Assembly (NCBI GenBank): GCA_902492935.1
Contig: CABUNJ010000009.1
Coordinates: 20,741 to 84,740, forward strand
Length of the DNA: 64,000 nt
Reading direction: 5' to 3'
Origin: an uncultured Collinsella sp.
GTDB taxonomy: Bacteria > Actinomycetota > Coriobacteriia > Coriobacteriales > Coriobacteriaceae
A program made the translations under genes and the position numbers. The notes beneath the pieces were generated by a model that saw only the letters and a program-made list of their open reading frames with translations, made no database searches and was not told where the DNA came from. Below, one piece after another: positions 1-9,449 of this stretch (the first letter of the stretch is position 1; every line of letters starts with the position of its first letter).

Positions 1-600
1 CTGGTGCTCATCGACGAGCTCGTGAATCTGTATAAGATTCCCAACGCCATCACACGCCAATACAACTACGAGAAAATCCTGACCATGTACAACGACACGC
101 TCCAGGGCAAGGCGCAGTACCTGGGCATGATCATGGGCGGCACGCCAACCTCCATCGAAGACCGTCGCCGTGGCGTGTTCTCCTACGAGGCCCTGCGCAG
201 CCGACTCGCTCAAGGCCGCTTTGCACGCAAGGATCTTAAGGACATGCTCGCGCCCATCATCCGCCTGCAGCCACTCACCTACGAGGAGTTGCTGGTGCTG
301 ATCGAAAAACTCATGCAGATTCATGCCGGATACTTTGGCTGGACGTCCACGCTTACCGAGAACGACTTGGTGGACTTCCTCAAGATCGAATTCGGTCGCG
401 TGGGAGCCGACACGCATCTGACGCCGCGTGAAGTCATTCGTGACTTTATCGAGCTGCTCGACATCCTATGCCAAAACCCCGATACAAACGTGGCTGAGTT
501 GCTGCAAAGCGTCGGCGGCGACACGCTGGCGCCGACAGCCGCAACAGGCGACACCGGCACCGCAGACGGCGACCGCAACTTCGCCGAATTCACCATCTAA
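1..600 (+). CDS. BrxD-like ATPase (DUF2791), 3' part only
   Basis: The gene enters from the left edge, so only the C-terminal ~199 residues are present. The visible part opens with a hydrophobic strand ending in an acidic pair (LVLIDELVNLYK), which fits a Walker B strand. It continues with NYEKIL, LQGKAQYLG and the stretch around GGTPTSIEDRRRG, which are characteristic of the DUF2791 P-loop family that includes BREX type 2 BrxD. Walker A would lie outside the window. The helicase follows 116 bases downstream on the same strand. In known systems such ATPases are paired with Lhr-type helicases, either in BREX type 2 (brxD-brxHI) or in TerB-domain-linked DNA-processing clusters. Which of these applies cannot be decided without the upstream genes. 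The family call is firm; the biological role is inference. Confidence 0.8.
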   Translation: MVLIDELVNLYKIPNAITRQYNYEKILTMYNDTLQGKAQYLGMIMGGTPTSIEDRRRGVFSYEALRSRLAQGRFARKDLKDMLAPIIRLQPLTYEELLVLIEKLMQIHAGYFGWTSTLTENDLVDFLKIEFGRVGADTHLTPREVIRDFIELLDILCQNPDTNVAELLQSVGGDTLAPTAATGDTGTADGDRNFAEFTI

Positions 601-635
601 CCTGCCAAAAAGGGGCAGGTTTATTTTGGCAGGTT
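599..635. repeat. Short hairpin repeat at a stop codon (PuCCTGCC type)
   Basis: AACCTGCC at 599-606 pairs with GGCAGGTT at 628-635. The loop contains GGGGCAGGTTTATTTT. The hairpin begins inside the TAA stop of the upstream ATPase gene. The same core with the same stem occurs at 45912-45941 and, inverted, at 45984-46013. It could act as a 3' mRNA hairpin or as a REP-like repeat. Confidence 0.6.
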
Positions 636-716
636 ATATCCTGGCAAACGTTGAGGCGGTAATGCAGCAAACCTTTGGCCACCGCGTTAAGAGATTCGTA
701 TTTGAGGGGAGGCCCC

Positions 717-3161
717 GTGAACGCCTTTGACCGATATGCTCCGTTTATCCAAGACTTCATCTACTCCCACGATTGGGAGAGTCTGCGCTCTATCCAGGTT
801 GCAGCGGCAGACGCCATCTTTAACACGCAAGATAATGTGCTCCTGACGGCATCCACGGCTTCCGGCAAAACCGAGGCAGCCTTCTTTCCCATCCTGACCG
901 AGTTTTGGGAGAACCCGCCCGCAAGCGTGGGCGCCCTCTACATCGGCCCCCTCAAAGCGCTCATCAATGATCAGTTCGTCCGTCTCAACGACCTCTGCGA
1001 AGAGGCCGATATCCCCGTCTGGCACTGGCATGGCGACGTCTCGCAATCGCACAAGGCAAAGCTCATCAAAAAGCCGAGCGGTATCCTGCAGATTACGCCC
1101 GAATCACTCGAGGCACTCCTGATCCACAAGCACATGGCAGTCCCGCGTATGTTCTGCGACCTGCGTTATGTGGTCATCGACGAGGTCCACTCGCTCATGC
1201 GCGGCGACCGTGGCGGGCAGACGCTCTGCCTTATCGAGCGACTCTCGCGCATGGCCGGCGTGCGGCCTCGACGCATTGGCCTTTCCGCCACCATCGGCGA
1301 CCCCGAGCGCACGGGCGCCTTTCTCTCACAGGGAACGGGACGTGACTGCGTTATCCCCCGCTTTGAAGAACCGCGCCGCGTGTGGCGCATCTCCATGGAG
1401 CACTTCTACAACTCGGGCCCCCAGGCACAGCAGCGGGGATTCGTGGGCACAGGTCCTCAAGAGGCCGAAGTGCTTGCGTGCGAGCGCATCGAGGCGGCGG
1501 CATCCGCGGCACTGCCGGCCGACACCCAAGACATGCGCCACAGCGGACAACTCACACAAGAGGAGCGCCGTCAACGTCGTGAGCGGGCACGGGGCAAGGC
1601 CGCTCCCAAGGACCGCCAAACTTCCTCGGCCCCCGAGGGCGAAGTCGATATCCCCCAAGCACCCGAACAGGCATTACTCAACCCCACCGACACAGCACCA
1701 GACAACGCCGACCCCGGCATGGGCTATATCTTCGAACACACCCGCGGCCGCAAGTGCCTGGTCTTTGCCAACTCGCGCGAGGAGGCAGAGGCCGTATGCT
1801 CCATGCTGCGTAGCTACTGCGAGAGCCGGCACGAGCCCGACCGCTTTCTCATCCACCACGGCAATCTTTCGGCATCGCTGCGCGAGACGGCCGAGGAACT
1901 CATGCGCGATGAGGAGCAGGCGCAGACAACCGTCACCACCTCCACGCTGGAACTCGGCATCGATATCGGCCGTCTGGAACGTGCGTTTCAGATCGATGCG
2001 CCGTTTACCGTCAGCTCCTTTTTGCAGCGTATGGGCCGCACGGGACGCCGCGATCTTCCACCCGAGATGTGGTTCGTCATGCGCGAGGAAGAGCCCGAGC
2101 CGCGCACGATGATGCCCGAGACCATTCCGTGGAAGCTCCTGCAGGGCATCGCGCTCGTACAGCTCTATCGCGAGGAAAAGTGGGTCGAACCGCCTGAGCT
2201 CGATCGACTCCCCTACAGTCTGCTCTATCACCAGACCATGTCGACGCTTGCCAGCACCGGCGAACTCACGCCGGCAGAGCTTGCCCAGCGCGTACTCACG
2301 CTCAGTTATTTCCATCGAGTCTCGGCCGATGACTATCGCGTGTTGCTGCGCCACCTCATCAAGATCGACCATATCCAGGTCACCGAGGGCGGTGGGCTCA
2401 TTGTGGGCCTCGCGGGCGAACGCATCATTAACAACTTTAAGTTCTACGCCGTGTTCCAGGAAAACGAGGAGTTCACCGTCCGCAGCGAGTCGGCCGAGTT
2501 GGGCACAATCGTCAATCCGCCACCGCCCGGTGAGCGCATCGCCATCGCCGGACACTGCTGGATTGTCGAGGAAGTGGACTGGAAGCGCCACACCGTCTTT
2601 GCCACGCAGGTCAAGGGCCGGGTGCCGGCCTACTTTGGCGACTGCCCCGGCGACATCAATACACACGTACTCGAGCGCATGCGCAAGGCGCTCAACGAGC
2701 ACGCAGTATATCCGTACCTTATGGGTAACGCACGGGCACGCCTTGCACAGGCTCGTCATACCGCCGAGATTTCGGGTGCGGGAACCAAGCCGCTCATCAA
2801 CCTGGGCGGCGACACCTGGGTGCTCTTCCCCTGGCTGGGCAGCTACGCCTTTTTGGCGCTCGAGCGCATGCTCAAGATTAAATGTGCCGCGGAGCTGGGC
2901 CTTCGCGGACTCGACCCATCGCGCCCGTACTTTATGCAGTTTAAGATGAAGGCCGACGAGGAGACGTTCTTTGAGGTGCTCGCCGCCGAGGCCGAGAAGG
3001 ACTTCGATCCCATCGAGCTCGTCTATCCCGGCGAGGTGCCTTATTTTGACCGCTACGACGAGTTTGTTCCCGAAGAGCTCGTGCGCAAGGGCTTTGCCGA
3101 AGGCGTGCTCGACATCGAGGGCATGAAGCAGCGTGTCCGCAGCTGGAGCGACCACACATAA
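717..3161 (+). CDS. Lhr-type superfamily 2 DEVH helicase (BrxHI-like)
   Basis: Predicted ATP-dependent helicase of 814 residues. The GTG at 717 is chosen as start because GAGGGGAGG lies four bases upstream; an in-frame ATG at 675 has no comparable ribosome site. Visible motifs in order: Walker A TASGKT (about residue 48), DEVH box VVIDEVHSL (about 155), SAT motif LSATIGDP (about 190), motif V TLELGIDIG and motif VI QRMGRTGRRD (about 438). An unusually polar, low-complexity insert lies between the two RecA lobes (about residues 270-335). The C-terminal half resembles the Lhr accessory domains. It is probably co-transcribed with the BrxD-like ATPase upstream. Helicases of this type accompany DUF2791 ATPases in phage-defence or DNA-processing clusters, and a defence role is plausible but not shown here. 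Confidence 0.88.
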   Translation: MNAFDRYAPFIQDFIYSHDWESLRSIQVAAADAIFNTQDNVLLTASTASGKTEAAFFPILTEFWENPPASVGALYIGPLKALINDQFVRLNDLCEEADIPVWHWHGDVSQSHKAKLIKKPSGILQITPESLEALLIHKHMAVPRMFCDLRYVVIDEVHSLMRGDRGGQTLCLIERLSRMAGVRPRRIGLSATIGDPERTGAFLSQGTGRDCVIPRFEEPRRVWRISMEHFYNSGPQAQQRGFVGTGPQEAEVLACERIEAAASAALPADTQDMRHSGQLTQEERRQRRERARGKAAPKDRQTSSAPEGEVDIPQAPEQALLNPTDTAPDNADPGMGYIFEHTRGRKCLVFANSREEAEAVCSMLRSYCESRHEPDRFLIHHGNLSASLRETAEELMRDEEQAQTTVTTSTLELGIDIGRLERAFQIDAPFTVSSFLQRMGRTGRRDLPPEMWFVMREEEPEPRTMMPETIPWKLLQGIALVQLYREEKWVEPPELDRLPYSLLYHQTMSTLASTGELTPAELAQRVLTLSYFHRVSADDYRVLLRHLIKIDHIQVTEGGGLIVGLAGERIINNFKFYAVFQENEEFTVRSESAELGTIVNPPPPGERIAIAGHCWIVEEVDWKRHTVFATQVKGRVPAYFGDCPGDINTHVLERMRKALNEHAVYPYLMGNARARLAQARHTAEISGAGTKPLINLGGDTWVLFPWLGSYAFLALERMLKIKCAAELGLRGLDPSRPYFMQFKMKADEETFFEVLAAEAEKDFDPIELVYPGEVPYFDRYDEFVPEELVRKGFAEGVLDIEGMKQRVRSWSDHT

Positions 3162-3258
3162 AACCAGTCTTTTCGGCACGGGGCTTGTTAACCAGTCTAT
3201 TCCGCCAGCATCGATAAAACGCTGATGCTCCTCGGCATTAAGGCCCACCGATTCAAAG

Positions 3259-3339
3259 TTAACGCATACACCCGCAGCCATCAAGAAGGCTCGAAACTTC
3301 TGGCAGCTCGTCAATCGATATATCAATTCTTGGAGACAT
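3259..3339 (-). pseudogene. Possible remnant of a small gene after the MFS gene
   Basis: A 26-codon reading frame (MSPRIDISIDELPEVSS...) starts at 3339 and overlaps the MFS stop codon by 17 bases, as translationally coupled genes do. It stops at 3259. An adjacent frame continues with protein-like sequence (FLMAAGVCVNFESVG, then LNAEEHQRF) towards 3180. A frameshifted remnant is one reading; chance is another. I do not recognise a family. Confidence 0.25.
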
Positions 3340-4522
3340 GTATTCCTACCATTTTTAAAGAAACAACGGCGGTAATTGCTATCGCGATTGCGCCAATAAC
3401 ACCGAGTGCTATCTGAATGGGATATAACCCCAACACATATCCAAATATGGAGAAAAACATTGCAGAAAAGAGAGCCCTTACCAGAGACGCGACGGAAAGG
3501 ATCGTCGCGCGGAGATCGTCCGCTATCGCGTCTTGGATTAAGTTTTCCGAAGTGATGTACACCACTTCTGGGAGAAAACAAAGCACCATGCTAAGGCCAA
3601 ACAAACACAGCGGATTTGAAGCGAACCACGGAAGAATCATGAAAAGACCGGCCTCGATTAGCATCGAGCCGAGCATGGTATTTCTTTTCCCGAAACGCGA
3701 TGAGAAGAAATCTGCTGCAATGTAGGCCGTCGCATTTACTGCATAGGATGCACCGAAAAAGATTCCTATTATGGAGACGGGAGCATCAAATGCGTCGAAT
3801 ACCAACTGATTCAAGTTGTAATAACTCCCATAGAATCCATCGAGCATGCTTGTGCCGATTAGAAGAAGCAACACCGCAAAAGCGGATTCTCCAATGCACC
3901 AGGTTTCGCGTCTGAAGACCTTGGCTACGTCAAACCTTTCCTCCCCAGAGTTTTTGGAATGGGTCGTTTCCATCCTCTCAATGGGATACAGAAGGAAAAG
4001 CTGCAGGAGATAGAAAACGGAAACGCATACGTAGAGGGCACTCCAAGATACTTGGGCAATGAATGATCCAAGTACGATTGCCACTCCCGTCGCGATTGAT
4101 TGCGCGGCAAGCAGCCGAGCGTTGATGGTGAGGAAGCACTCTCCTTGACCGGCATTTCGGGCAATTTCATATAAAAGTGCTTGTTCGGATCCCGATTGAA
4201 GGGAGTAGGCGAGTGCCTCAACAAGGGAAAACACGACAAGAAAGGGACCTGAGAGCAACAGCATGCCAGCCGTATGGAAGAAAAGCAGCAGCACGCCCAC
4301 TTGAATCGAAAACTTCTTTCCAAAGAAATCGCCTACCAGCCCTGTTGGTAGCTCGAGGACGACCGTTGCGATGTTGAACAGGGCTTGATAAAGCGCGATT
4401 TCCGTGACAGACATTCCTTTCTCCGCAAGGAAAAGTAGAAACACTCCCCGATTTAAAACAAATCCCGCGAGAACGAAAAAGGCGGAATAGACGTGCAGTT
4501 GCGTAGTGGCTTGCTTGTTCAT
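3323..4522 (-). CDS. MFS transporter, 399 aa
   Basis: Integral membrane protein with about twelve hydrophobic segments across its length. It carries an MFS-type loop after the second segment (ELPTGLVGDFFGKK, the GxxxDxxGxK/R pattern). Substrate cannot be told; the general look is of a small-molecule or drug exporter. The gene is noticeably more AT-rich than its neighbours and has mixed codon use, which suggests it arrived by transfer more recently than the surrounding genes. It stands alone between a plus-strand helicase and the minus-strand spermidine-synthase-like gene. A possible gene remnant overlaps its 3' end. Confidence 0.8.
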   Translation of the reverse strand: MNKQATTQLHVYSAFFVLAGFVLNRGVFLLFLAEKGMSVTEIALYQALFNIATVVLELPTGLVGDFFGKKFSIQVGVLLLFFHTAGMLLLSGPFLVVFSLVEALAYSLQSGSEQALLYEIARNAGQGECFLTINARLLAAQSIATGVAIVLGSFIAQVSWSALYVCVSVFYLLQLFLLYPIERMETTHSKNSGEERFDVAKVFRRETWCIGESAFAVLLLLIGTSMLDGFYGSYYNLNQLVFDAFDAPVSIIGIFFGASYAVNATAYIAADFFSSRFGKRNTMLGSMLIEAGLFMILPWFASNPLCLFGLSMVLCFLPEVVYITSENLIQDAIADDLRATILSVASLVRALFSAMFFSIFGYVLGLYPIQIALGVIGAIAIAITAVVSLKMVGIHVSKN

Positions 4523-4679
4523 TTGATACTTCCGATGACAATTTTGGCCTAGCGGGCGGCGGAATCAACCGAAGATGAGGCGCGTTGGCGCCGAGCGTCC
4601 AGATGCGTCATGCTGAAAATAGATGAAGCGTATGATTGACAAAACCATAGAGCCCGTCACAAATTGACTACTCCCAATG

Positions 4680-5555
4680 CTAGTCGTGGAGGGCGGTACC
4701 GAGGAAGTCGGTGTCGAAGGGCACAGCTTCGGCAAAGGCGTAGTCGCCGTCGCTGGCGATGAGCAGATAATTCTCCTCGCCGCCGAACTCTGCATCGCCA
4801 CATGGGACCACCCAAGCATGGTCGAACACCTCAAGCGCCGTGGCGGCACAGTCGCGCAGGAACGTCACATCGCTCCCCTCGTTTGCACTCACGATATTGG
4901 CAACGTAGACGCCACCGACATTTAGGCTGCCCCGCACCAAACGCAATGCCTCAACCGTCGCCAGCTCGCGAACGGGCTCGGCACCGCCAAAGCAATCGCT
5001 CACGACCACGTCGTAGCGACGATGACCCACGCTCGTCACGCCCAGATACGAGCGAGCCTCAGCGGTTATCACCCGCAGGCGATCGCCCGCCGCGCGCTCC
5101 AGCTCGTCTAGGTAGAACCAGCGGCGCGCCAGGCGCGTAATCTCTCCGTCATACTCGATGACGTCCATGCGCAAGCCCTCGTGCGACATCAGGACGAATT
5201 TAGGATAGGCAAACCCGCCGCCGCCCAGCATCAGCATACGGTTGATACCGTGACCATAAGCGTCGCGCATCGTATCCTCGGCCTCAAACACGTCATCAAA
5301 CGCACGATAGTACGCAAAGACCGGCTCGGCCCAACGCTCGCCAACGTAACTCGCGCTTTGGTAGACCCCACCTTGCACCAATACGCGGACTTCGTCGCCG
5401 CCCTCATCGTGCAAGCGTTTCACACGCGCCAACCCATTGCGGGTTCGCGCAACCTGCAGACAGACAGCACGAACAGCGACGGCGGCCGCACCAAGCGCCG
5501 CGGCTCCCAGAGCAACGCCGGCAACGACGCCGGCAGAAACACTTGGCTTGTTCAT
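4680..5555 (-). CDS. Spermidine-synthase-like methyltransferase-fold protein
   Basis: A 291-residue protein with an N-terminal hydrophobic segment (about residues 8-30) followed by a class I SAM-type Rossmann fold of the spermidine synthase family. The nucleotide-binding glycine motif is MLMLGGGGFAYP. The acidic strand after it (DVIEYDGEI) and the VVSDCFGG strand match the family layout. The membrane-anchored form differs from housekeeping SpeE, so aminopropyl transfer is not certain. Its ATG directly abuts the elp3 stop codon, and its ribosome site (AAGGAG) lies inside the end of elp3, so the two are translationally coupled. Why a tRNA-modifying enzyme and this protein are linked is unknown. 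Confidence 0.75.
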   Translation of the reverse strand: MNKPSVSAGVVAGVALGAAALGAAAVAVRAVCLQVARTRNGLARVKRLHDEGGDEVRVLVQGGVYQSASYVGERWAEPVFAYYRAFDDVFEAEDTMRDAYGHGINRMLMLGGGGFAYPKFVLMSHEGLRMDVIEYDGEITRLARRWFYLDELERAAGDRLRVITAEARSYLGVTSVGHRRYDVVVSDCFGGAEPVRELATVEALRLVRGSLNVGGVYVANIVSANEGSDVTFLRDCAATALEVFDHAWVVPCGDAEFGGEENYLLIASDGDYAFAEAVPFDTDFLGTALHD

Positions 5556-7463
5556 CTAGAGCTCCTTTTGCAGATAGAGTCCATGGTCGTAAAAACCCAA
5601 ATGGCGATAGTACTCGCGCGTACCGATCGCGCTAATCACGTTGATACGCGCATAACCCGCATCCCGGGCAATCTCGCACGCACGGTCTACGAGCAAACGC
5701 CCCAACCCGTGATGCTGCGCCGCCTGGCCCTGGTCGCCCACGCGTGCCGCCATGCCATACACGTGTACCTCGCGAATCATCGCCTCGTCCGGCGTCGTCG
5801 GCAACTCGTCTGCATGCGCGGCAACAAACGAATGGTCGGGCAGCGACAAGCGCAAAAAGCCCGCGATCTTACCCTGCGGCGTCACCCACTGCAAAAAGCG
5901 CTCGTAAGTCACCGGCGTCTCGTATGCCACCTCCTCATCAAGAGATAGCTCATCCAAGTCGGCACCAGCCGTGCTGATCTCGCGATAGCGAATCTCGCGC
6001 ACCGTCGCACCATCCCCCCGAGCAGTCAGGCGGTTCTCGACGAGCTGACGCAGGTTGGGCTTCTTGTTGCCCACCATAATGTCGTCGGAACTAAAGTCGC
6101 GGATCATGCGACTGATGCGGCAGAACACCGGCGTCACCACGATGTCGTCAGCAAGCACATCGAGCAGCTCTTCCTCGGTATAGGGACGCCACTCGCCGCG
6201 CTCATAGCAGCCCACCAGACGCGAGCCCTCGATGAGCGCACACGGGTAGACCTTGACCTCGTCGGGCATAAAGGCCCCTTCGGTCATAAAGCGTTCGTAG
6301 TCGCGCTTGTCCCCCTCGGGCGTGGCGTCCAGCAAGTTAAGCATAAAATGCGCGTGGATCTTAAAGCCAAACAGGCGCGCAAGCGAAAACGCCCGCTCGA
6401 TCTGCGCCACCGAAATGCGACGCTCGTTGATATCGAGCAGGTGCTGGTCGAGACTCTGGATACCCATCTGAATCTTGGTGCAGCCCAGGCGGCGGATGAG
6501 CGTGAGGGCCTGCGGCGTTACGGCATCGGGGCGCGTCTCGATAACGAGCCCCACCACACGATGCTTCGCCGTCTCGTTGATACGCTGCTGGCGCTCGAGC
6601 TCTTCCATCGTTGTCGTTTGCCACTCGGCAACCTCGTCCCACGGCGTACCAGGGCCGTACAGACGACGCACCGCGCGGTTATAGCCGCCCACGGCAACAT
6701 CCACACGCTCCTGCTCGTCGGCAACGCCGGCAGCAAGCTCAGCCTCGTCTGTCGCAATACCGGCAGTCCGATAGCGCTCACGACGCTCCGCCACCACCGG
6801 CGGCAGGGCATCGGCGGGAGCATCGTCGAGCAGACGCCCCGCCTCGGCACGACTGATGCCCGGACGCGCCAACATGGGGTTGGCCGCCACGCCCGCCACC
6901 GCATCATCATTGAGCGCACGGAAGAGCTCCGACATAAACCATGCCTGATACCCTTGCGGATAGTCGCTCCAGGTACCGCCAAGAACGATAAGCTCGATCT
7001 TGTCGGTCGCATGCCCCATCTGCGAAAGCGCGGTCAGACGAGCGCTCACCTGCAGATACGGGTCAAAGCAATTTTGTTCCGCACGGGCGCACGCCGGCTC
7101 GGCGTGCAGATAGCTTTTGGGCATGCGCAGATCGTTGGGGCAAAACAGGCAATCGCCCGAGCATGGCCAGGGCTTGGTGATGACGGTAATGGTCGCCACG
7201 CCCGAAGCCGTTCGGCGCGGCTTCATACGCAGCGCCTGCAGCAGTTGACGTTCCAGATCGGAATCGACATTCCACGCTGTCCAACGAGCCGGCTCCTCGC
7301 GTTTAACCCGCTGGTAGAACGGCAGCAGACGGCGCTTGGCCAAATCGCGTTTGTCAGCGCCCTCACGGCGCGCCTCGGCATGTATCAGTTTGACGAGCGC
7401 TTTGTCGTCCACGGTCTCGCCGCGACGCAGAGCCTCAAGTATGTTCAAGATAATCTGTTCCAT
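5556..7463 (-). CDS. elp3: Bacterial Elp3, radical SAM/acetyltransferase
   Basis: A 635-residue homologue of the catalytic Elongator subunit, which makes the cm5U-type modification at wobble uridine 34 of tRNA. The radical SAM cluster motif is visible as KPWPCSGDCLFCPND (Cys residues of a CxxxCxxC arrangement, near residue 100). The C-terminal part has the GNAT acetyltransferase fold, with an acetyl-CoA loop near QGQAAQHHGLGRLLV and the terminal YYRHLGFYDHGLYLQK. Length fits bacterial and archaeal Elp3. It is the first gene of a two-gene unit with the spermidine-synthase-like gene. The preceding DUF4097 operon ends in a hairpin terminator at 7484-7513. Confidence 0.93.
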   Translation of the reverse strand: MEQIILNILEALRRGETVDDKALVKLIHAEARREGADKRDLAKRRLLPFYQRVKREEPARWTAWNVDSDLERQLLQALRMKPRRTASGVATITVITKPWPCSGDCLFCPNDLRMPKSYLHAEPACARAEQNCFDPYLQVSARLTALSQMGHATDKIELIVLGGTWSDYPQGYQAWFMSELFRALNDDAVAGVAANPMLARPGISRAEAGRLLDDAPADALPPVVAERRERYRTAGIATDEAELAAGVADEQERVDVAVGGYNRAVRRLYGPGTPWDEVAEWQTTTMEELERQQRINETAKHRVVGLVIETRPDAVTPQALTLIRRLGCTKIQMGIQSLDQHLLDINERRISVAQIERAFSLARLFGFKIHAHFMLNLLDATPEGDKRDYERFMTEGAFMPDEVKVYPCALIEGSRLVGCYERGEWRPYTEEELLDVLADDIVVTPVFCRISRMIRDFSSDDIMVGNKKPNLRQLVENRLTARGDGATVREIRYREISTAGADLDELSLDEEVAYETPVTYERFLQWVTPQGKIAGFLRLSLPDHSFVAAHADELPTTPDEAMIREVHVYGMAARVGDQGQAAQHHGLGRLLVDRACEIARDAGYARINVISAIGTREYYRHLGFYDHGLYLQKEL

Positions 7464-7483
7464 GTCCCCATTGTAAAGGCAAA

Positions 7484-7513
7484 GGCGCCGAAGCCCGTCA
7501 CGGCTCCGGCGCC
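7484..7513 (-). terminator. Terminator of the XRE/DUF4097 operon
   Basis: Read on the minus strand, GGCGCCGGAGCC and GGCTTCGGCGCC form a stem with a six-base loop, followed by TTTGCCTTT. It lies just after the DUF4097 stop codon (7561) and before elp3. Confidence 0.65.
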
Positions 7514-7560
7514 TCCATCAAAGAGCATGCCTATATGTACCGATCTCCGAAGACCGCATG

Positions 7561-8463
7561 TCACTCCGGATCAAACGACATGTCGCCCGAACCGACCTCA
7601 AAACGATACGTAGCAGACTTATCGCCGTTATCGAATTCAAGATTCAAAATGGTCTCGCCGTCGTAGCCAAGCGGAAGGAAATCGCTCTCGAAGTCGCCGC
7701 TGCCCAAGGTGAGGCTCGCCTTAAAGCCCGTCGAGTTCGGAACCGTCATCTCCACATCGCCCGAGCCCACACTCACGTCCATCGACTTCGCGGGGGCCTG
7801 GTAGAGCTCGAACGTCACATCGCCCGAACCGACCTCGGCATTCAGGGTATCGGTCACGGTGCCCGTAAACTCAACGTCTCCAGAGTCCAAAGTCAGGTTG
7901 AAGTCATGACACGCAATGCCCTCGACCGTCAGGTCACCCGATCCTACATTCGCTGTAATGCCCACCATGTTATCGGCAACTTCGCGCGGCAGTTCGACGG
8001 TAACCGTGCGGTCAATGGCGCGCTCGTCATCGCAATCGAACTGGCGAATCTTGAGCGTAGAGCCCTTGATTTCGGCCAGGTTCTGGGTTGCCGCATCGAA
8101 GGCAACGGTCCCCGTTGCCACGCGACCGCTTTCAATTACGCGCACTGGCCCGCCGGAGACGTGTTTGACCTCGACCGTGCCCGACGTCACGTCCAAGTCA
8201 AGCGATGTGAACGCGTCGGCATCAAAGGTCGCACTCGAAAGTTGCTGAGGCCGAGCGGAATAGTTACCGCTATCGTTCATAAAATCGTCGTCGTCAACCA
8301 CATCGTCCATACCGGACAAGCCGGATACAACATCGTCGAGATCCCACGGGCCTTCAAAATGAATCAATGTCCGCGAAATGCCAAAGACAAGTCCGATGAT
8401 AAGCACAAACGCTCCGATGCCAATGCCCAAGCGCCTCTTAGACTCATGCGAGAGCTTCATCAT
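7561..8463 (-). CDS. DUF4097 beta-strand protein with one membrane anchor
   Basis: A 300-residue protein with one N-terminal transmembrane segment (about residues 12-32, GIGIGAFVLIIGLVFGI) followed by an outward-facing domain. That domain is built of short beta repeats with recurring GSGD patterns (VGSGDLTVE, LDSGDVEFT, VGSGDVTFE, VGSGDVEMT, LGSGDFESD, VGSGDMSFD). This is typical of the DUF4097 / putative adhesin family. Its ATG overlaps the stop of the upstream XRE gene (ATGA), so the pair is translationally coupled. By analogy with similar regulator/membrane pairs it may serve in envelope-stress sensing or control of the regulator. That is inference. Confidence 0.82.
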   Translation of the reverse strand: MMKLSHESKRRLGIGIGAFVLIIGLVFGISRTLIHFEGPWDLDDVVSGLSGMDDVVDDDDFMNDSGNYSARPQQLSSATFDADAFTSLDLDVTSGTVEVKHVSGGPVRVIESGRVATGTVAFDAATQNLAEIKGSTLKIRQFDCDDERAIDRTVTVELPREVADNMVGITANVGSGDLTVEGIACHDFNLTLDSGDVEFTGTVTDTLNAEVGSGDVTFELYQAPAKSMDVSVGSGDVEMTVPNSTGFKASLTLGSGDFESDFLPLGYDGETILNLEFDNGDKSATYRFEVGSGDMSFDPE

Positions 8464-9182
8464 TCATCACCTTCTTTGGCACTCGACTCAGCGGTGGTCG
8501 CGGCAGCCATGTCAGCGTCAACCGCTGTGGAAACGTCCTCCCCTTTAGTCCTAGCGACCGCCGGCGCCGGACCAACCTGGATATCCCCGCGCGCCCAATC
8601 GCCATCGAGCGCACGTGCCACCCAGTGATAGATGGGGATCGTAAAGAAGATCAGTGCGGGAAAGGGGCTGGCACCAACCAGGAACATCAGTAAAAAGAAC
8701 AGCAGCCAGCACACGGCCCAATACGGGAACGACTGGAACGGACCCTTCACCGGAGTCGGGCCGGCCGCAACGGCACCCGTCACCTGAGCCGTCGCCGCAT
8801 TGGCAGCCTGCGCACTCCAGCTTGCCGCCTGCGCCGCCTTGGCTGCCGCGTCACTTGCCTGCGTTGCCGCCTCGGTGGCGCGCGCTGCCGCCTCATGGGT
8901 GCGGGCGCGCTCTGCCGCCTCTGCCTCGCGCTGACGGGCGCGGTCCTCGTTCTCAAACTCGATATCGTCCTCGATCTCATCGCTCGGATTGAGCAGCTCG
9001 TCCAGGCTCACGCCATAGAGTTTGGCGAGCGAGATCAGATTCTCGGTATCGGGCGAGCTCTCCGCACGCTCCCATTTACTGACCGCCTGGCGCGACAACC
9101 CCAGCTTTCGTGCCAGCCCTTCTTGGCTAAAGCCTTTGCTGCGGCGAAGGTCGGCGAGCCGCTGCGCAGTTTCTACATTCAT
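8460..9182 (-). CDS. XRE-family regulator with membrane tail
   Basis: A 240-residue protein. ATG at 9182 is preceded by GGAGGAACC; the upstream in-frame extension lacks a ribosome site and is rejected. Residues 1-65 form an XRE helix-turn-helix (LARKLGLSRQAVSKWE). An alanine-rich, charged segment (about residues 75-135) looks like a helical linker or coiled coil. The C-terminal part has two hydrophobic segments (CWLLFFLLMFLVG and PALIFFTIPIYHWV). This makes a DNA-binding protein tethered to the membrane. It is coupled to the DUF4097 membrane protein by a 4-base overlap, so the two are probable partners in sensing the cell surface. Confidence 0.82.
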   Translation of the reverse strand: MNVETAQRLADLRRSKGFSQEGLARKLGLSRQAVSKWERAESSPDTENLISLAKLYGVSLDELLNPSDEIEDDIEFENEDRARQREAEAAERARTHEAAARATEAATQASDAAAKAAQAASWSAQAANAATAQVTGAVAAGPTPVKGPFQSFPYWAVCWLLFFLLMFLVGASPFPALIFFTIPIYHWVARALDGDWARGDIQVGPAPAVARTKGEDVSTAVDADMAAATTAESSAKEGDE

Positions 9183-9449
9183 GGTTCCTCCTATGTGATG
9201 CCAGCCGTGCCGCCGGACCGTTTTTGTTCTTAAGGCGCCTTGCACAGTTAAAAATCTATCCGCCACCGCCAAAAACATGCCACCTATTCTAGTGAGATTT
9301 TTGACAACCGGCGGTTGCGGGCACATATGAGCTGCGGAAATGTGTCCAAACAAAGCAATGACCCGTAGCTTGGTTGTCCCCGTTGCGGCGTTAACGGTAG
9401 TATGGTCGTACTGTTTATTCCGCACCGCCAACGGAGGGAGTCCCGCGCC

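Noticed and set aside
1674..3581. Long minus-strand open frame opposite the Lhr-type helicase gene
   Set aside because: It is antisense to a gene with clear helicase motifs, shows no family motifs and owes its length to GC-rich codon structure.
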